Source of the DNA: Brooklawnia cerclae | Lineage (GTDB): Bacteria; Actinomycetota; Actinomycetes; Propionibacteriales; Propionibacteriaceae | Assembly (NCBI RefSeq): GCF_011758645.1 | Contig: NZ_JAAMOZ010000003.1 | Location: 124,001 to 188,000 of the forward strand | Reading direction: 5' to 3' | Length of the DNA stretch: 64,000 bases | Shown: positions 9,350-16,978 of the stretch, in pieces | How positions within the stretch are numbered: position 1 is the stretch's first letter | Layout of the letters: each line of letters begins with the position of its first letter | The notes under the pieces: generated by a model | Told to the model about the DNA's origin: nothing | Database searches by the model: none | What the model saw: the letters and a program-made list of their open reading frames with translations, nothing else | Translations under genes and position numbers: made by a program

Positions 9350-10084
9350 TCAGTTGCTTATGACCCTCAAGAACCCGCGTGCGACAGCCTGCTCAAGGCC
9401 ACCGGGGAAGTAGTACTGGGATCCTCCGCCGGGCTGGAAGAACCCGGGGACGATGACTCCCTCCACGACAGTGTCTGGAAGGTGTCGGATGACCGCATAC
9501 TTCACCGTGGTGTAGCGGGGGTCAAGACGGTCCGGAGGCACGGCGAGTTCTTGGAGCGGGGTGCCCTCGGGTGACGCGAAGAAGCCATCCTTGCCCCGAA
9601 AACTGAGGTGTTCGATGACGTCGCCAGGGGTCAGTTGGTTCGAAAGCGGTCGCTCGGCGTAGCCCATGAAACCGGGAGGCCAGTCGGCGAGTTGTTCCGG
9701 GTGATGTGTACGGGTCGCTTGTCGGGCCCGGGCGACGCGATCGGTTTGGTTCGCGTGCTGCTGCTGTGCCTGTTCGCGGGTTCGTTGCGGGCCTGATGGG
9801 GTGAAGACGTGATCGTTGACCCGTTCCCAGATCCATTCGCAGGCGTCGTCGGCGGTGGCGAACTGCCATGACCAGGGCCCAGATGGTGTCGGGTGTTCGT
9901 GGAACAAGGGAGTACCGTTGCTGCGATCGGTGATGAGGGTGACGACGGCGTGTTTCCCCTGGTGGATGACGATGTTGTAGCGGACGTCAACGTCGGGCAC
10001 GCTGTCGACGACGTGCCATGCGACCACATGGGCGGCGTCGTTTCCTGCGGTAGTGAGGTGCTGGACGAGTTCGTCGTATTTCAC
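9350..10084 (-). CDS. Chimera: immunity-like N-domain fused to a TNT-type toxin C-domain
   Basis: 244 residues. Residues 1-110 are clearly paralogous to the adjacent 133-residue protein at 10158-10559 (shared DRSNGT, TADDACEWIWERVN against TADQACDWIWERVN, and a following charged stretch). Residues 150-240 form a TNT (tuberculosis necrotizing toxin) domain: PGDVIEHLSFRG, GFFASPEGTPL, LAVPPDRLDPRY, FFQPGGGSQYYFPGGL. The conserved Gln of GGGxQY is present (Gln223), but the Arg of the DRxG motif is His here and the Arg before the LPP motif is missing, so NADase activity is doubtful. GTG 10084 is chosen because AGGAAAG stands seven bases upstream. No secretion signal. It may be a regulatory chimera, a toxin reservoir or a decaying relic. 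Confidence 0.7.
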   Translation of the reverse strand: MKYDELVQHLTTAGNDAAHVVAWHVVDSVPDVDVRYNIVIHQGKHAVVTLITDRSNGTPLFHEHPTPSGPWSWQFATADDACEWIWERVNDHVFTPSGPQRTREQAQQQHANQTDRVARARQATRTHHPEQLADWPPGFMGYAERPLSNQLTPGDVIEHLSFRGKDGFFASPEGTPLQELAVPPDRLDPRYTTVKYAVIRHLPDTVVEGVIVPGFFQPGGGSQYYFPGGLEQAVARGFLRVISN

Positions 10085-10157
10085 TGCTCGGCTTTCCTGG
10101 TGGGAGATGCGCCAAACCGGACGCGGAACCTCCGAGCAGCGTGCTCGGAGGGAAAAG

Positions 10158-10559
10158 TCAGTCTTGTTGCTGGTGGGTCTCTTTGAACGCCCGGCGATTG
10201 CGTTCGATGTCTTCCATGACGCGTCTGCGATGCTCCTCGATCTGCTCGGGGGTTCGCTTCGGAGCGGGTTGCGGGATAAAGGCGGGGTTGTTGACTCGTT
10301 CCCAGATCCAGTCGCAGGCTTGGTCGGCGGTGTCGAAGTACGGCGATTCGGTGCCATCGGACAGATTGTGCTTGTTGAGCAGAACGGTACCGTTGCTGCG
10401 GTCGTTGACGAGCGAAGCAACGACGTAGTGGCCATCTTGCGTCATGATGCTGTACTCCACATGCCAGGCTGGCCAGTCGTCCCCCACACGCCAGGCAGCC
10501 GTCTTGGCGGCGTCCCTGCCGGATGCCTCCAGACGTTGGATCAGTTCTTCGAAAACCAC
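10158..10559 (-). CDS. Putative immunity protein for the TNT-type toxin
   Basis: 133-residue acidic soluble protein starting 12 bp after the stop of the TNT toxin gene, the usual place of an immunity gene in polymorphic toxin loci. It carries DRSNGTVLLNKHN, a WIWERVNNPAF core and a charged, probably helical C-terminal tail (RTPEQIEEHRRRVMEDIER). GTG 10559 follows AAAGGATGAG. A close paralogue forms the N-terminal half of the next gene downstream. The immunity role is inferred from position and duplication; I do not recognise a named immunity family. Confidence 0.6.
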   Translation of the reverse strand: MVFEELIQRLEASGRDAAKTAAWRVGDDWPAWHVEYSIMTQDGHYVVASLVNDRSNGTVLLNKHNLSDGTESPYFDTADQACDWIWERVNNPAFIPQPAPKRTPEQIEEHRRRVMEDIERNRRAFKETHQQQD

Positions 10560-10571
10560 GGTCTCATCCTT

Positions 10572-11245
10572 TCACGATCCGCAGGTAGCCTTTTCGACGG
10601 CATCTTGAATCCCTGCGGGAAAGAAGTACTGCGTTCCGCCGCCAAGCTGCTCGAACCACGGCATTATCGGGCCTTGACGGACTTCTGGCAGCGGTTGTGC
10701 GACAACTTCGTATCTGGTTGTGACGTAATCCGGCCCCAGTCGGTCAGGAGGAAGGGCTCTCGCGTCGAAGGGAGTGTCCACGGGCGCCGCAAAGTTACCG
10801 TTGGGATAGTCTTTGTGCCCGATGCGATCGATGATTTGACCTGGCTGAAGCGTGTTCGGAATCGGGATCCCGTCGAAACCGTTGGGCGCATCTGGCCATT
10901 TCCACCGGGAACGCCATTGCCATCTATTCCATCGAAGTACTTATCGAAGAAATCCTCCGGTGTGAGATCCCCAAACGGTTTGTAGCCGTCGGGTGCGTCG
11001 TGAACCCATTCGATTATCTGTTGCTTGTAGTTTTCGGTCGTTTCTTTCGCCGTAGTCTCAACGGCTTCCTTGGACACGGCTTCGGTGACCTGGCTGCTGA
11101 GATCCTCGGCCGCGTCTTTGGTGACCTTCTCGCTGCTGTCAGCAATCACTTGTTCAGCCGGCCGAATGAGGTCGTCCATACCGACAGATTTCGCGACGCC
11201 TCTGACCAGTTCCTTGCTGATGCCTTTGGGGGGTTTGACCGTCAC
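10572..11245 (-). pseudogene. TNT-domain (NAD+ glycohydrolase-type) toxin, interrupted by a frameshift
   Basis: Two overlapping frames together encode one toxin of about 225 residues. The first frame runs from GTG 11245 through a helical region to FFDKYFDGIDGNG; the second resumes with KWPDAPNGFDGIPIPNTLQ and continues through IIDRIGHKDYPNGNFAAP, FDARALPPDRLG and PWFEQLGGGTQYFFP to the stop at 10572. These are the hallmarks of the TNT domain of M. tuberculosis CpnT, which hydrolyses NAD+. The change needs a -1 shift near 10895-10925, and the span is 674 bp, consistent with one missing base. It may be a true mutation, a sequencing error or programmed slippage. The start overlaps the upstream gene's stop (GTGA), implying co-translation with the secretion-type N-terminal protein. 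Confidence 0.75.
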
Positions 11246-11736
11246 TGGCCCAGCACCTTCTCGATGGCCAAGTTGATCGCGAACTCGATCGCCTTGCCCG
11301 CGGCGATCCTGGCTACGGGTATGAGTGCCAGAGAGGCACCGGCCGTCGGTACCGCGGCGGCGATGGCCTCTGCCACGGTGATGGCGAACTGAACGAGTTG
11401 GATGACAACGGCCACCTTGAGCGCGACGATTGCCCCGGCCATGAGGAACAGGACGCCGCCTCCGATCGAGACGCCGAGCGACATGTCTTGGGCGGTGTTG
11501 ACTGGGCTGTCGTTCTTGTCCATTGCTTGATGGAAGGCATCGATGCCGATGCCCTGGTTGACGGACACCACTTCGCGGGCTGTTTGTGAGCTTGTGCTGG
11601 ACGCGTGCGCCAGGTTGTTCGCGAATCCGGTCCAGGCGTTGCCGTAGCCGAACACGTCGTCCTCATTGCCCTCGGGCCAGTCGAAGCCCAGCAACTGCAG
11701 AAAGTGGGCGAGGTCGCCCGGCAGCATGATCGCCAT
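11242..11736 (-). CDS. CpnT-N-like / WXG100-like helical protein, predicted toxin-delivery partner
   Basis: 164 residues: an N-terminal helical segment (LPGDLAHFLQLLGFDWPEGNED, then YGNAWTGFANNL) as in WXG100-like leaders of CpnT-type toxins, followed by a long hydrophobic segment GGGVLFLMAGAIVALKVAVV and a second Ala-rich helix. In related loci this part is the N-terminal half of one long toxin; here it is a separate gene whose stop overlaps the toxin start. ATG 11736 is favoured because GGAAGA lies six bases upstream and because it overlaps the stop of a 19-codon ORF (TGATG). Probably exported by a type VII-like system or membrane-associated; no secretion genes are in the window. Confidence 0.65.
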   Translation of the reverse strand: MAIMLPGDLAHFLQLLGFDWPEGNEDDVFGYGNAWTGFANNLAHASSTSSQTAREVVSVNQGIGIDAFHQAMDKNDSPVNTAQDMSLGVSIGGGVLFLMAGAIVALKVAVVIQLVQFAITVAEAIAAAVPTAGASLALIPVARIAAGKAIEFAINLAIEKVLGQ

Positions 11737-11795
11737 CACAGTCTTCCGGTGATCTTGTCGGCGAGCGCGATGTTCGTTTCCTCGGGCGGGGTCAT
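11736..11795 (-). CDS. 19-codon ORF bridging the SorC regulator and the toxin locus
   Basis: ATG 11795 overlaps the regulator's stop (ATGA) and its own TGA overlaps the next ATG (TGATG). It would encode a peptide of 19 residues starting MTPPEETNIAL. It may be a coupling peptide, a truncated gene start or chance. Only the overlaps support it. Confidence 0.25.
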   Translation of the reverse strand: MTPPEETNIALADKITGRL

Positions 11796-12751
11796 CTCAG
11801 GAGGGCGCGCGCGGTAGTTCCGTCGACGACCAGATGCGTGGGGATCTGCGCCTTGAGGGCTGCCTCCAGGACCGGTACCGAGGAGGGGTCGTGTGCGATG
11901 ACGATGCGGACGGGGATCGATCGCAACTCGTGAACCGTCATGGCAGTGGAGCGTTCGTTCGCGGGGATCTCCGTGCTGGTCCCGTCTGCCCGCAAGAGAC
12001 GACCTGCGACGTCACCGACGACTCCTTCGCGGACGAGTTCCGTGCATTCCCGGGTCGAGAGGTGGGCTCCGCGGTAGAGGTCACCGGGTTGGCGCCCGCC
12101 GAGCGCACCGACCGACGCGACCAGGACGTGTGCGTGGTTCCGCGTCCACAGCAGGCGTCTGATCGCACCTTCCTCGAAGACCATCCGACGGGTCGCCGCG
12201 GAGTCGAAGAACGCGGGCAGCGGCAGCGGGAGGGAAATCCCGTTGCAGGCGGTGGCGAGACGTCCGAGGCTGTCGGATGCTGTGGCGTACCCGCCTCCGC
12301 GGCTGTCGCCTGGCCCGTGGGCATGGACCAGCCGCAATCCTTCCAGCCCGTCGGAGTGGAAACAGCGAGCCAGAGCGTCTGCCATGGTTCCCCAGGAGAC
12401 CGCCAGGCCCACTCCTGAGGTCAGGTGGTCCGTCAGGGTGGAGGCCGCCGCACGGATCACCGTGTCGACGCGGGCTCTCGGTGGAGTTCCTTCCGGGGTC
12501 GGGATCACCACCGCGCTGACTCCGAATGCGTGCGCAAGATGTTCGCAGAGGGTCTCCGAGCCGTCGTGGACGTGGAATGTCACGACGCCCTCCTCCCGCG
12601 CCCGGGACAGGATGCGCGAGATCGTGGACCTGGACAGGCGCAGGCGGTCGGCGATCTCGTCGATCTTCGCCCCATCCGTCCAATAGAGATGAGCGACTTC
12701 GATCATTCTAGAAGTCGTGGTTTCGGCGCGCGGATGGCTCGGATGTGTCAT
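11792..12751 (-). CDS. SorC/DeoR-type sugar-binding transcriptional regulator
   Basis: 319 residues. An N-terminal helix-turn-helix (MIEVAHLYWTDGAKIDEIADRL then LSRSTISRILSRAREEG, about residues 15-55) is followed by a SorC-type effector domain of about 250 residues resembling sugar-phosphate isomerase folds. ATG 12751 has GGGAGA seven bases upstream; the open frame beyond it to 13090 runs through the promoter region and is discounted. It is divergent from the MFS-kinase-PdxA operon, so it most likely controls that operon through the 21-bp inverted repeat at 12880-12900 in response to a phosphorylated sugar acid. Regulation is inferred. Confidence 0.85.
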   Translation of the reverse strand: MTHPSHPRAETTTSRMIEVAHLYWTDGAKIDEIADRLRLSRSTISRILSRAREEGVVTFHVHDGSETLCEHLAHAFGVSAVVIPTPEGTPPRARVDTVIRAAASTLTDHLTSGVGLAVSWGTMADALARCFHSDGLEGLRLVHAHGPGDSRGGGYATASDSLGRLATACNGISLPLPLPAFFDSAATRRMVFEEGAIRRLLWTRNHAHVLVASVGALGGRQPGDLYRGAHLSTRECTELVREGVVGDVAGRLLRADGTSTEIPANERSTAMTVHELRSIPVRIVIAHDPSSVPVLEAALKAQIPTHLVVDGTTARALLR

Positions 12752-12879
12752 TGCTGCATCTCCCGTGATGCTGATGCGAGACCGATGTGAGAAAAATTCC
12801 TTGCCAATGGCGGATATTGCAGGCGCACTGAGACCTGCGATCGGCCGCGTCCTCATCTTGCCACAGAGTCTCATGCTTG

Positions 12880-12900
12880 TCGACATGATTGGCATGTCGA
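12880..12900. promoter_or_regulatory. Candidate SorC operator: TCGACATG-N5-CATGTCGA
   Basis: Perfect 8-bp inverted repeat with a 5-bp spacer in the 349-bp divergent region between the SorC regulator and the MFS gene. It ends five bases before a TTGACT -35-like hexamer. Position and symmetry suit an autoregulator and operon regulator binding site. Confidence 0.6.
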
Positions 12901-12905
12901 TCATA

Positions 12906-12933
12906 TTGACTGCAAGAATGAGCGAAATACGCA
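12906..12933 (+). promoter_or_regulatory. Candidate promoter for the threonate-type operon
   Basis: TTGACT at 12906-12911, 16-bp spacer, TACGCA at 12928-12933. It would give a leader of about 160 nt before the MFS start at 13101. The rest of the gap holds no ORF with coding character. Confidence 0.45.
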
Positions 12934-13100
12934 CGGTTCGCTCAACGAGTGCTTCGCTGGTCGCGTGCCAGTACGGGATCGGTGCGATCCGACTTGGACG
13001 ACGACTGCGCAGCAAACCTTTCCGGGTCACGACCCGGAGTACCACCCGGCTCCATGCCGGGCGATCATCGACACATTCACGGTGGATCAAGGGGGATCAC

Positions 13101-14450
13101 ATGAATCAGATAAACGGCCCCACGACTGGAAGGCCGACTCGCTACCGCTGGGTCGTCATGGCGACGATCTTCGTCGGGTACGTCGTCTGCATGGCAGACC
13201 GTTCGAACATCGGGACCCTGTTGCCGTTCATCGGCGACGAGTTCCACATCTCCAACACGCAGCAGGGAGCCATCTCGAGTTTCTTCTTCCTCGGGTACGC
13301 GGTGTCCCAGATTCCCGCCGGCCTCATCATGGGGCGCACAGGCACGCGAAAGCTCGTCTCCTGGGCCATCTTCGGGTTCTCGATCGTCACCTTCCTCATG
13401 GGGTTCACGACGACCGCCGTCATGCTGCTCGTCCTGCGGCTCCTGCTGGGTCTGGCCGAGGGTCCCACGCCGGTCGGCATGACCTCCACGATCAACAACT
13501 GGTTCCCTCCGAAGGAGAAGGGAACGGCTACGGGCCTCTACATCGCCTCGACCCAGTTCGCGCCCGTCATCGTCCCCCCGATCGTCGTCCTCCTCGCGAC
13601 GCAATGGGGTTGGCGCTCCGTCTTCATCTGCCTGGCGATCCCCGGCGCGATCATGGCGGTGGTCTGGTACCTGGTCGTCCGCAACTTCCCCTCGGAGAGC
13701 AGACGCGTCAACCAGGCCGAGCTCAGCCACATCAGCGCCACGGACGCGGCCGCGTCCAAAGCCGTCGTGGAGCGTCCCTGGATGGCATCGGTCGACCGCG
13801 TCATCCGCCGCCGCAACACCGTCCCGCTGTCCACGAACGGCTCGGTGATGAAGTCGTGGAACGTCTGGGGAGACACCCTGGCCTACTTCTTCATGAACAA
13901 CGTCCTCTACGGGATGCTCACCTGGATTCCCTCCTACCTGGTCGCAGAACGCGGCTACGACTTCGTCAAGATGGGGTTCGTCGCTTCCGCCCCGGCCATC
14001 GGCGGTCTCGTCGGAGCCCTCACCGGCGGCGTGATCTCGGACCGCGTCTTCCAGGGCCGTCGCAAGCCGACGATGCTGCTGACCGCGTTCTTCACCGCGG
14101 TCATGTTCGTCGTCGTCCTGACCGTGCCCCAGAACACGTTCCTGGTCGTCGGGTCCCTGGTGCTCACGGGCTTCTTCCTCAACGTGGGCTGGCCGATGTT
14201 CACCGCATACGCCATGGGCCTGACCACGGCAAAGACCTACCCGTTCGCCATCTCGCTCATCAACTCCGGTGGCAACCTGGGCGGGTTCTTCGCCCCGATC
14301 ATCGTCGGCATGCTCCTCGACAGCACGGGAGGCAACTACTCGATCGCGTTCAGCTATTTCGTGGTCGTGCTGCTCATCGCGTTCGGCCTGCTCATCTCGC
14401 TGACCGAACCGCGCGCGGTCAAGCCTGCCGAGGCTCTCGTGGTCGAATGA
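13101..14450 (+). CDS. MFS transporter, anion:cation symporter (sugar-acid permease) type
   Basis: 449-residue 12-helix major facilitator. The N-terminal half has ADRSNIGTLLPFI in helix 1, GYAVSQIPAGLIMGRTGTRK (loop 2-3 MFS motif region) and LGLAEGPTPVGM, as in the ACS family that includes glucarate, galactonate and hexuronate permeases. The large central loop follows helix 6. ATG 13101 is preceded by GGGGGATC. Its stop overlaps the start region of the DUF1537 kinase gene (ATGA), and the cluster implies uptake of a four-carbon sugar acid such as threonate or erythronate by proton symport. Substrate assignment is by context only. Confidence 0.85.
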   Translation: MNQINGPTTGRPTRYRWVVMATIFVGYVVCMADRSNIGTLLPFIGDEFHISNTQQGAISSFFFLGYAVSQIPAGLIMGRTGTRKLVSWAIFGFSIVTFLMGFTTTAVMLLVLRLLLGLAEGPTPVGMTSTINNWFPPKEKGTATGLYIASTQFAPVIVPPIVVLLATQWGWRSVFICLAIPGAIMAVVWYLVVRNFPSESRRVNQAELSHISATDAAASKAVVERPWMASVDRVIRRRNTVPLSTNGSVMKSWNVWGDTLAYFFMNNVLYGMLTWIPSYLVAERGYDFVKMGFVASAPAIGGLVGALTGGVISDRVFQGRRKPTMLLTAFFTAVMFVVVLTVPQNTFLVVGSLVLTGFFLNVGWPMFTAYAMGLTTAKTYPFAISLINSGGNLGGFFAPIIVGMLLDSTGGNYSIAFSYFVVVLLIAFGLLISLTEPRAVKPAEALVVE

Positions 14451-14482
14451 GCCGCCCGGACGCAGACATGAAGGACGAACGG

Positions 14483-15847
14483 ATGCCGCCGCACCTCGGG
14501 ATCGTCGCCGACGACGTCACCGGCGCCACCACTGTGGCTGCGCTGCTCGCACACGCCGGAGTCTCCAACGCGGTGCTCCTCGACCCCTCGTACTGCCAAG
14601 GCGACGAGGGCTCGGGCTACGACGCGGTCGTCGTCTCGACCGACTCGCGCGCGCTGCTTCCGGAGGAGGCGCGTGTGCGGGTCGCGGCGGCCACCAGGTC
14701 GCTTCTCGAGGCGGGGGCGACTTTGTTCTCCAAACGCACCGACACCACGTCGCGCGGGGGGATCGGGTACGAGGTCGAGGGAATGCTCTCGCAGTTGGAC
14801 GAGGACTACGTCGCGGTCCTCGTCCCCGCGATGCCGCAGTCGAAGAGGATCGTGGTGGGGGGCTACTCTCTCATCGACTCGGTGATGCTGGAATTCACAG
14901 GCGTGGCCACCGACGTGCGTACGCCGGTGCACGAGTCCCACCTGCCGACCCTGATCGGCTCGCAGCTCACGCAGGAACTCGAGCACATCTCCATCTGCGA
15001 CGTGCTCGGCGGGGAGCAGTCCCTGATCCGCCGATTCACCGAGGCACGTTCGCAGGGGTGCCGCGTCTTCCTCGCCGACGCTGCGTCGTTGGCCGATGTG
15101 GAACTCATCGCCCGGGTGCTCGTCGGCCTGGGGTGGAAGGTCGTGTGCGTCGATCCGGGGCCGTTCACCCAGGCATTCGCGCTGGCCAGCGGCATCACGA
15201 CGCACGCGAAGGTCGACAAGCCGCCTTTGCGCACAGAACCACAGCCTTACGAACGGGGCACGGCGGTGGTCGTCGTCGGCTCCGCGACGGCGGTGACCAA
15301 CACGCAGATGAGGTCGCTTCTCGATCAGGAGGGCTCCGTGGCGCTCAGCGTGCGGATCGCCCCGCTCGTCTGCGGCGGGCAGCGGCTTCGCGAGGAATCC
15401 GAGCGCGTCCTGGCAGAACTCGATCGTTCGTGGGATGAGTCGCGGCCTCCGCGGGTCGTGGTCGTGGGCCTGGAGTCCTCGCTCACCGGTTGCCTCGTCG
15501 ACATCGATCGCATCGAGACGGAGGCAGGGATCGAGCGCGGTGTCGGTGCCGCGAACGTCGCCGCCCGTCTGGGGCAGATCGGGCGGGAGGTGATCGACCG
15601 CATCGGTGGCGCGCGCCTCGCGGGTACGTACTTCACGGGGGGTGACGTCATGGTCAACACCTGTCACGCCATGGAGGCCAAGGGGCTGTCGCTCGAAGGT
15701 TACGTCATTCCCCAGGCCGACCAGGGCCGCATCGTGGGCGGCCCTTTCGCAGGGCTGCCCGTGGTCGGCAAAGGTGGCCTGACCGGCGGCCCACTCACCG
15801 CGATCCACATCGTCAATCGACTCTTCGATGAAAGGAAGGTTTCATGA
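14483..15847 (+). CDS. Four-carbon sugar-acid kinase family protein (DUF1537, DtnK/OtnK-like)
   Basis: 454-residue ATP-dependent kinase of the OtnK/DtnK superfamily. It begins PHLGIVADDVTGATTVAALL, the N-terminal substrate-binding motif of the family, and the C-terminal nucleotide domain shows VVVGSATAVTN, YFTGGDVMVNTC and VGKGGLTGGP. Three in-frame ATGs exist (14447, 14468, 14483); 14483 has AAGGA seven bases upstream and starts at the family motif, while 14447 would overlap the MFS stop. Known members phosphorylate D-threonate, L-threonate or D-erythronate at C4. Lying next to a PdxA2-like dehydrogenase and without an LtnD-type dehydrogenase, D-threonate is the best guess. Coupled to pdxA by a 4-bp overlap. 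Confidence 0.85.
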   Translation: MPPHLGIVADDVTGATTVAALLAHAGVSNAVLLDPSYCQGDEGSGYDAVVVSTDSRALLPEEARVRVAAATRSLLEAGATLFSKRTDTTSRGGIGYEVEGMLSQLDEDYVAVLVPAMPQSKRIVVGGYSLIDSVMLEFTGVATDVRTPVHESHLPTLIGSQLTQELEHISICDVLGGEQSLIRRFTEARSQGCRVFLADAASLADVELIARVLVGLGWKVVCVDPGPFTQAFALASGITTHAKVDKPPLRTEPQPYERGTAVVVVGSATAVTNTQMRSLLDQEGSVALSVRIAPLVCGGQRLREESERVLAELDRSWDESRPPRVVVVGLESSLTGCLVDIDRIETEAGIERGVGAANVAARLGQIGREVIDRIGGARLAGTYFTGGDVMVNTCHAMEAKGLSLEGYVIPQADQGRIVGGPFAGLPVVGKGGLTGGPLTAIHIVNRLFDERKVS

Positions 15848-16872
15848 CATCCGATGCCCGACTGCCCATAACCGCCCTGACACTGGGTGACCCTGCGGGA
15901 ATAGGCCCGGAGATCGTCCTCGACACGTTGCTCGAGCCCACGATCTACGAGGTCAGCAAGCCGTTCGCCATCGGCAACAGGAAGGCGCTCGAGACAGCAG
16001 CGAGCATCGCCGGTAAACAGGTGACCATTCATGAGATATCCGGCCCGGAGGAAGCGCTGTTCACCAGCGGCACCATCGATCTGCTCGACACGGGGGTCCA
16101 CTCGGACGCGGAGATCGAGTTCGGAAAGGTTCAGAGGATCGCGGCCGAGCAGGCCTACTCGTACCTGGTGTCCTCGATCGAGTTGGGGCTGGCGGGAAGG
16201 ATCGACGCGGTGTCGACCGCTCCGATCAACAAGGGGGCACTCAAGCTGGCCGACATCCCCTACGTCGGCCACACCGAGATCTACGAGAAGCTCACAGGCT
16301 CCGCTCACGCGCTGACGATGTTCCACGTGCACAAGTTGCGGGTCTTCTTCCTGAGCCGCCATGTGTCCCTGCGTCAGGCCTGCGACCTGGTGACGAAGGA
16401 AAACGTCCTGCGTTTCGTGGAGGACATCGACACCGAGATGCGCCGGATCGGTTTCGACAACCCGTCCATCGCGGTCGCCGCGCTGAACCCGCACGGTGGT
16501 GAGGCGGGCATGTTCGGGACCGAGGAGATCGATGCGCTCATCCCAGCGGTCGAGGAGGCCAAGGCCAAAGGCATCAACGCGCGCGGGCCGTTGCCCGCCG
16601 ACTCGGTCTTCGCATTCGGGCTCGACGGCCACCACGATTGCATCCTGTCGCTGTATCACGACCAGGGCCACATCGCCTGCAAGACCCTGGACTTCGAAAA
16701 GGCGGTCACGCTGACCCTGGGACTGCCGTTCATGCGAAGCTCCGTGGACCACGGCACTGCTTTCGACATCGCAGGCAAGGGGCTGGCGAACGGTCGCTCG
16801 ATGATCGAGGCCACCAGAGTGTGCGCGGAGTTCGCTCAGCGCAAGATCGATCGGGAGGCGATGCCCCGGTAG
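15844..16872 (+). CDS. PdxA2-like 4-phospho-D-threonate/erythronate dehydrogenase
   Basis: 342-residue metal- and NAD-dependent oxidative decarboxylase of the PdxA family. Motifs include LTLGDPAGIGPEI at the N-terminus, STAPINKGAL, GHTEIYEKL, AALNPHGGEAGMFG, LYHDQGHIACK and SSVDHGTAFDIAGKG, covering the His/His/His metal site. PdxA proper makes pyridoxal phosphate from 4-phosphohydroxythreonine, but PdxA2 proteins paired with DUF1537 kinases oxidise 4-phosphothreonate, giving DHAP and CO2. The operon context strongly favours the PdxA2 role. The start overlaps the kinase stop (ATGA) with GAAAGGAAGG upstream. Confidence 0.88.
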   Translation: MTSDARLPITALTLGDPAGIGPEIVLDTLLEPTIYEVSKPFAIGNRKALETAASIAGKQVTIHEISGPEEALFTSGTIDLLDTGVHSDAEIEFGKVQRIAAEQAYSYLVSSIELGLAGRIDAVSTAPINKGALKLADIPYVGHTEIYEKLTGSAHALTMFHVHKLRVFFLSRHVSLRQACDLVTKENVLRFVEDIDTEMRRIGFDNPSIAVAALNPHGGEAGMFGTEEIDALIPAVEEAKAKGINARGPLPADSVFAFGLDGHHDCILSLYHDQGHIACKTLDFEKAVTLTLGLPFMRSSVDHGTAFDIAGKGLANGRSMIEATRVCAEFAQRKIDREAMPR

Positions 16873-16877
16873 TGAGG

Positions 16878-16920
16878 GCGCGAGGGCGGACGGTGTCGCG
16901 ATTGTCCTCCGTCCTCGCGC
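16878..16920. terminator. GC-rich stem-loop after the pdxA2-like gene
   Basis: GCGCGAGGGCGGA at 16878-16890 pairs with TCCGTCCTCGCGC at 16908-16920 with one G-T wobble. There is no U-tract, so intrinsic termination is uncertain. It sits 6 bp after the stop. Confidence 0.45.
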
Positions 16921-16978
16921 TTCGGCCCGAGCGGCTCACGGGCACGTGTTCCCAAGTGATGGAGGATGTTCATCTACC

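Noticed and set aside
12965..14482. Apparent N-terminal extension of the DUF1537 kinase to 960 residues
   Set aside because: The extension is a shifted frame of the MFS gene; the family motif begins at 14483.
15844..16872. Vitamin B6 biosynthetic PdxA
   Set aside because: Co-transcribed with a DUF1537 kinase and a sugar-acid permease, which fits PdxA2-type catabolism better.
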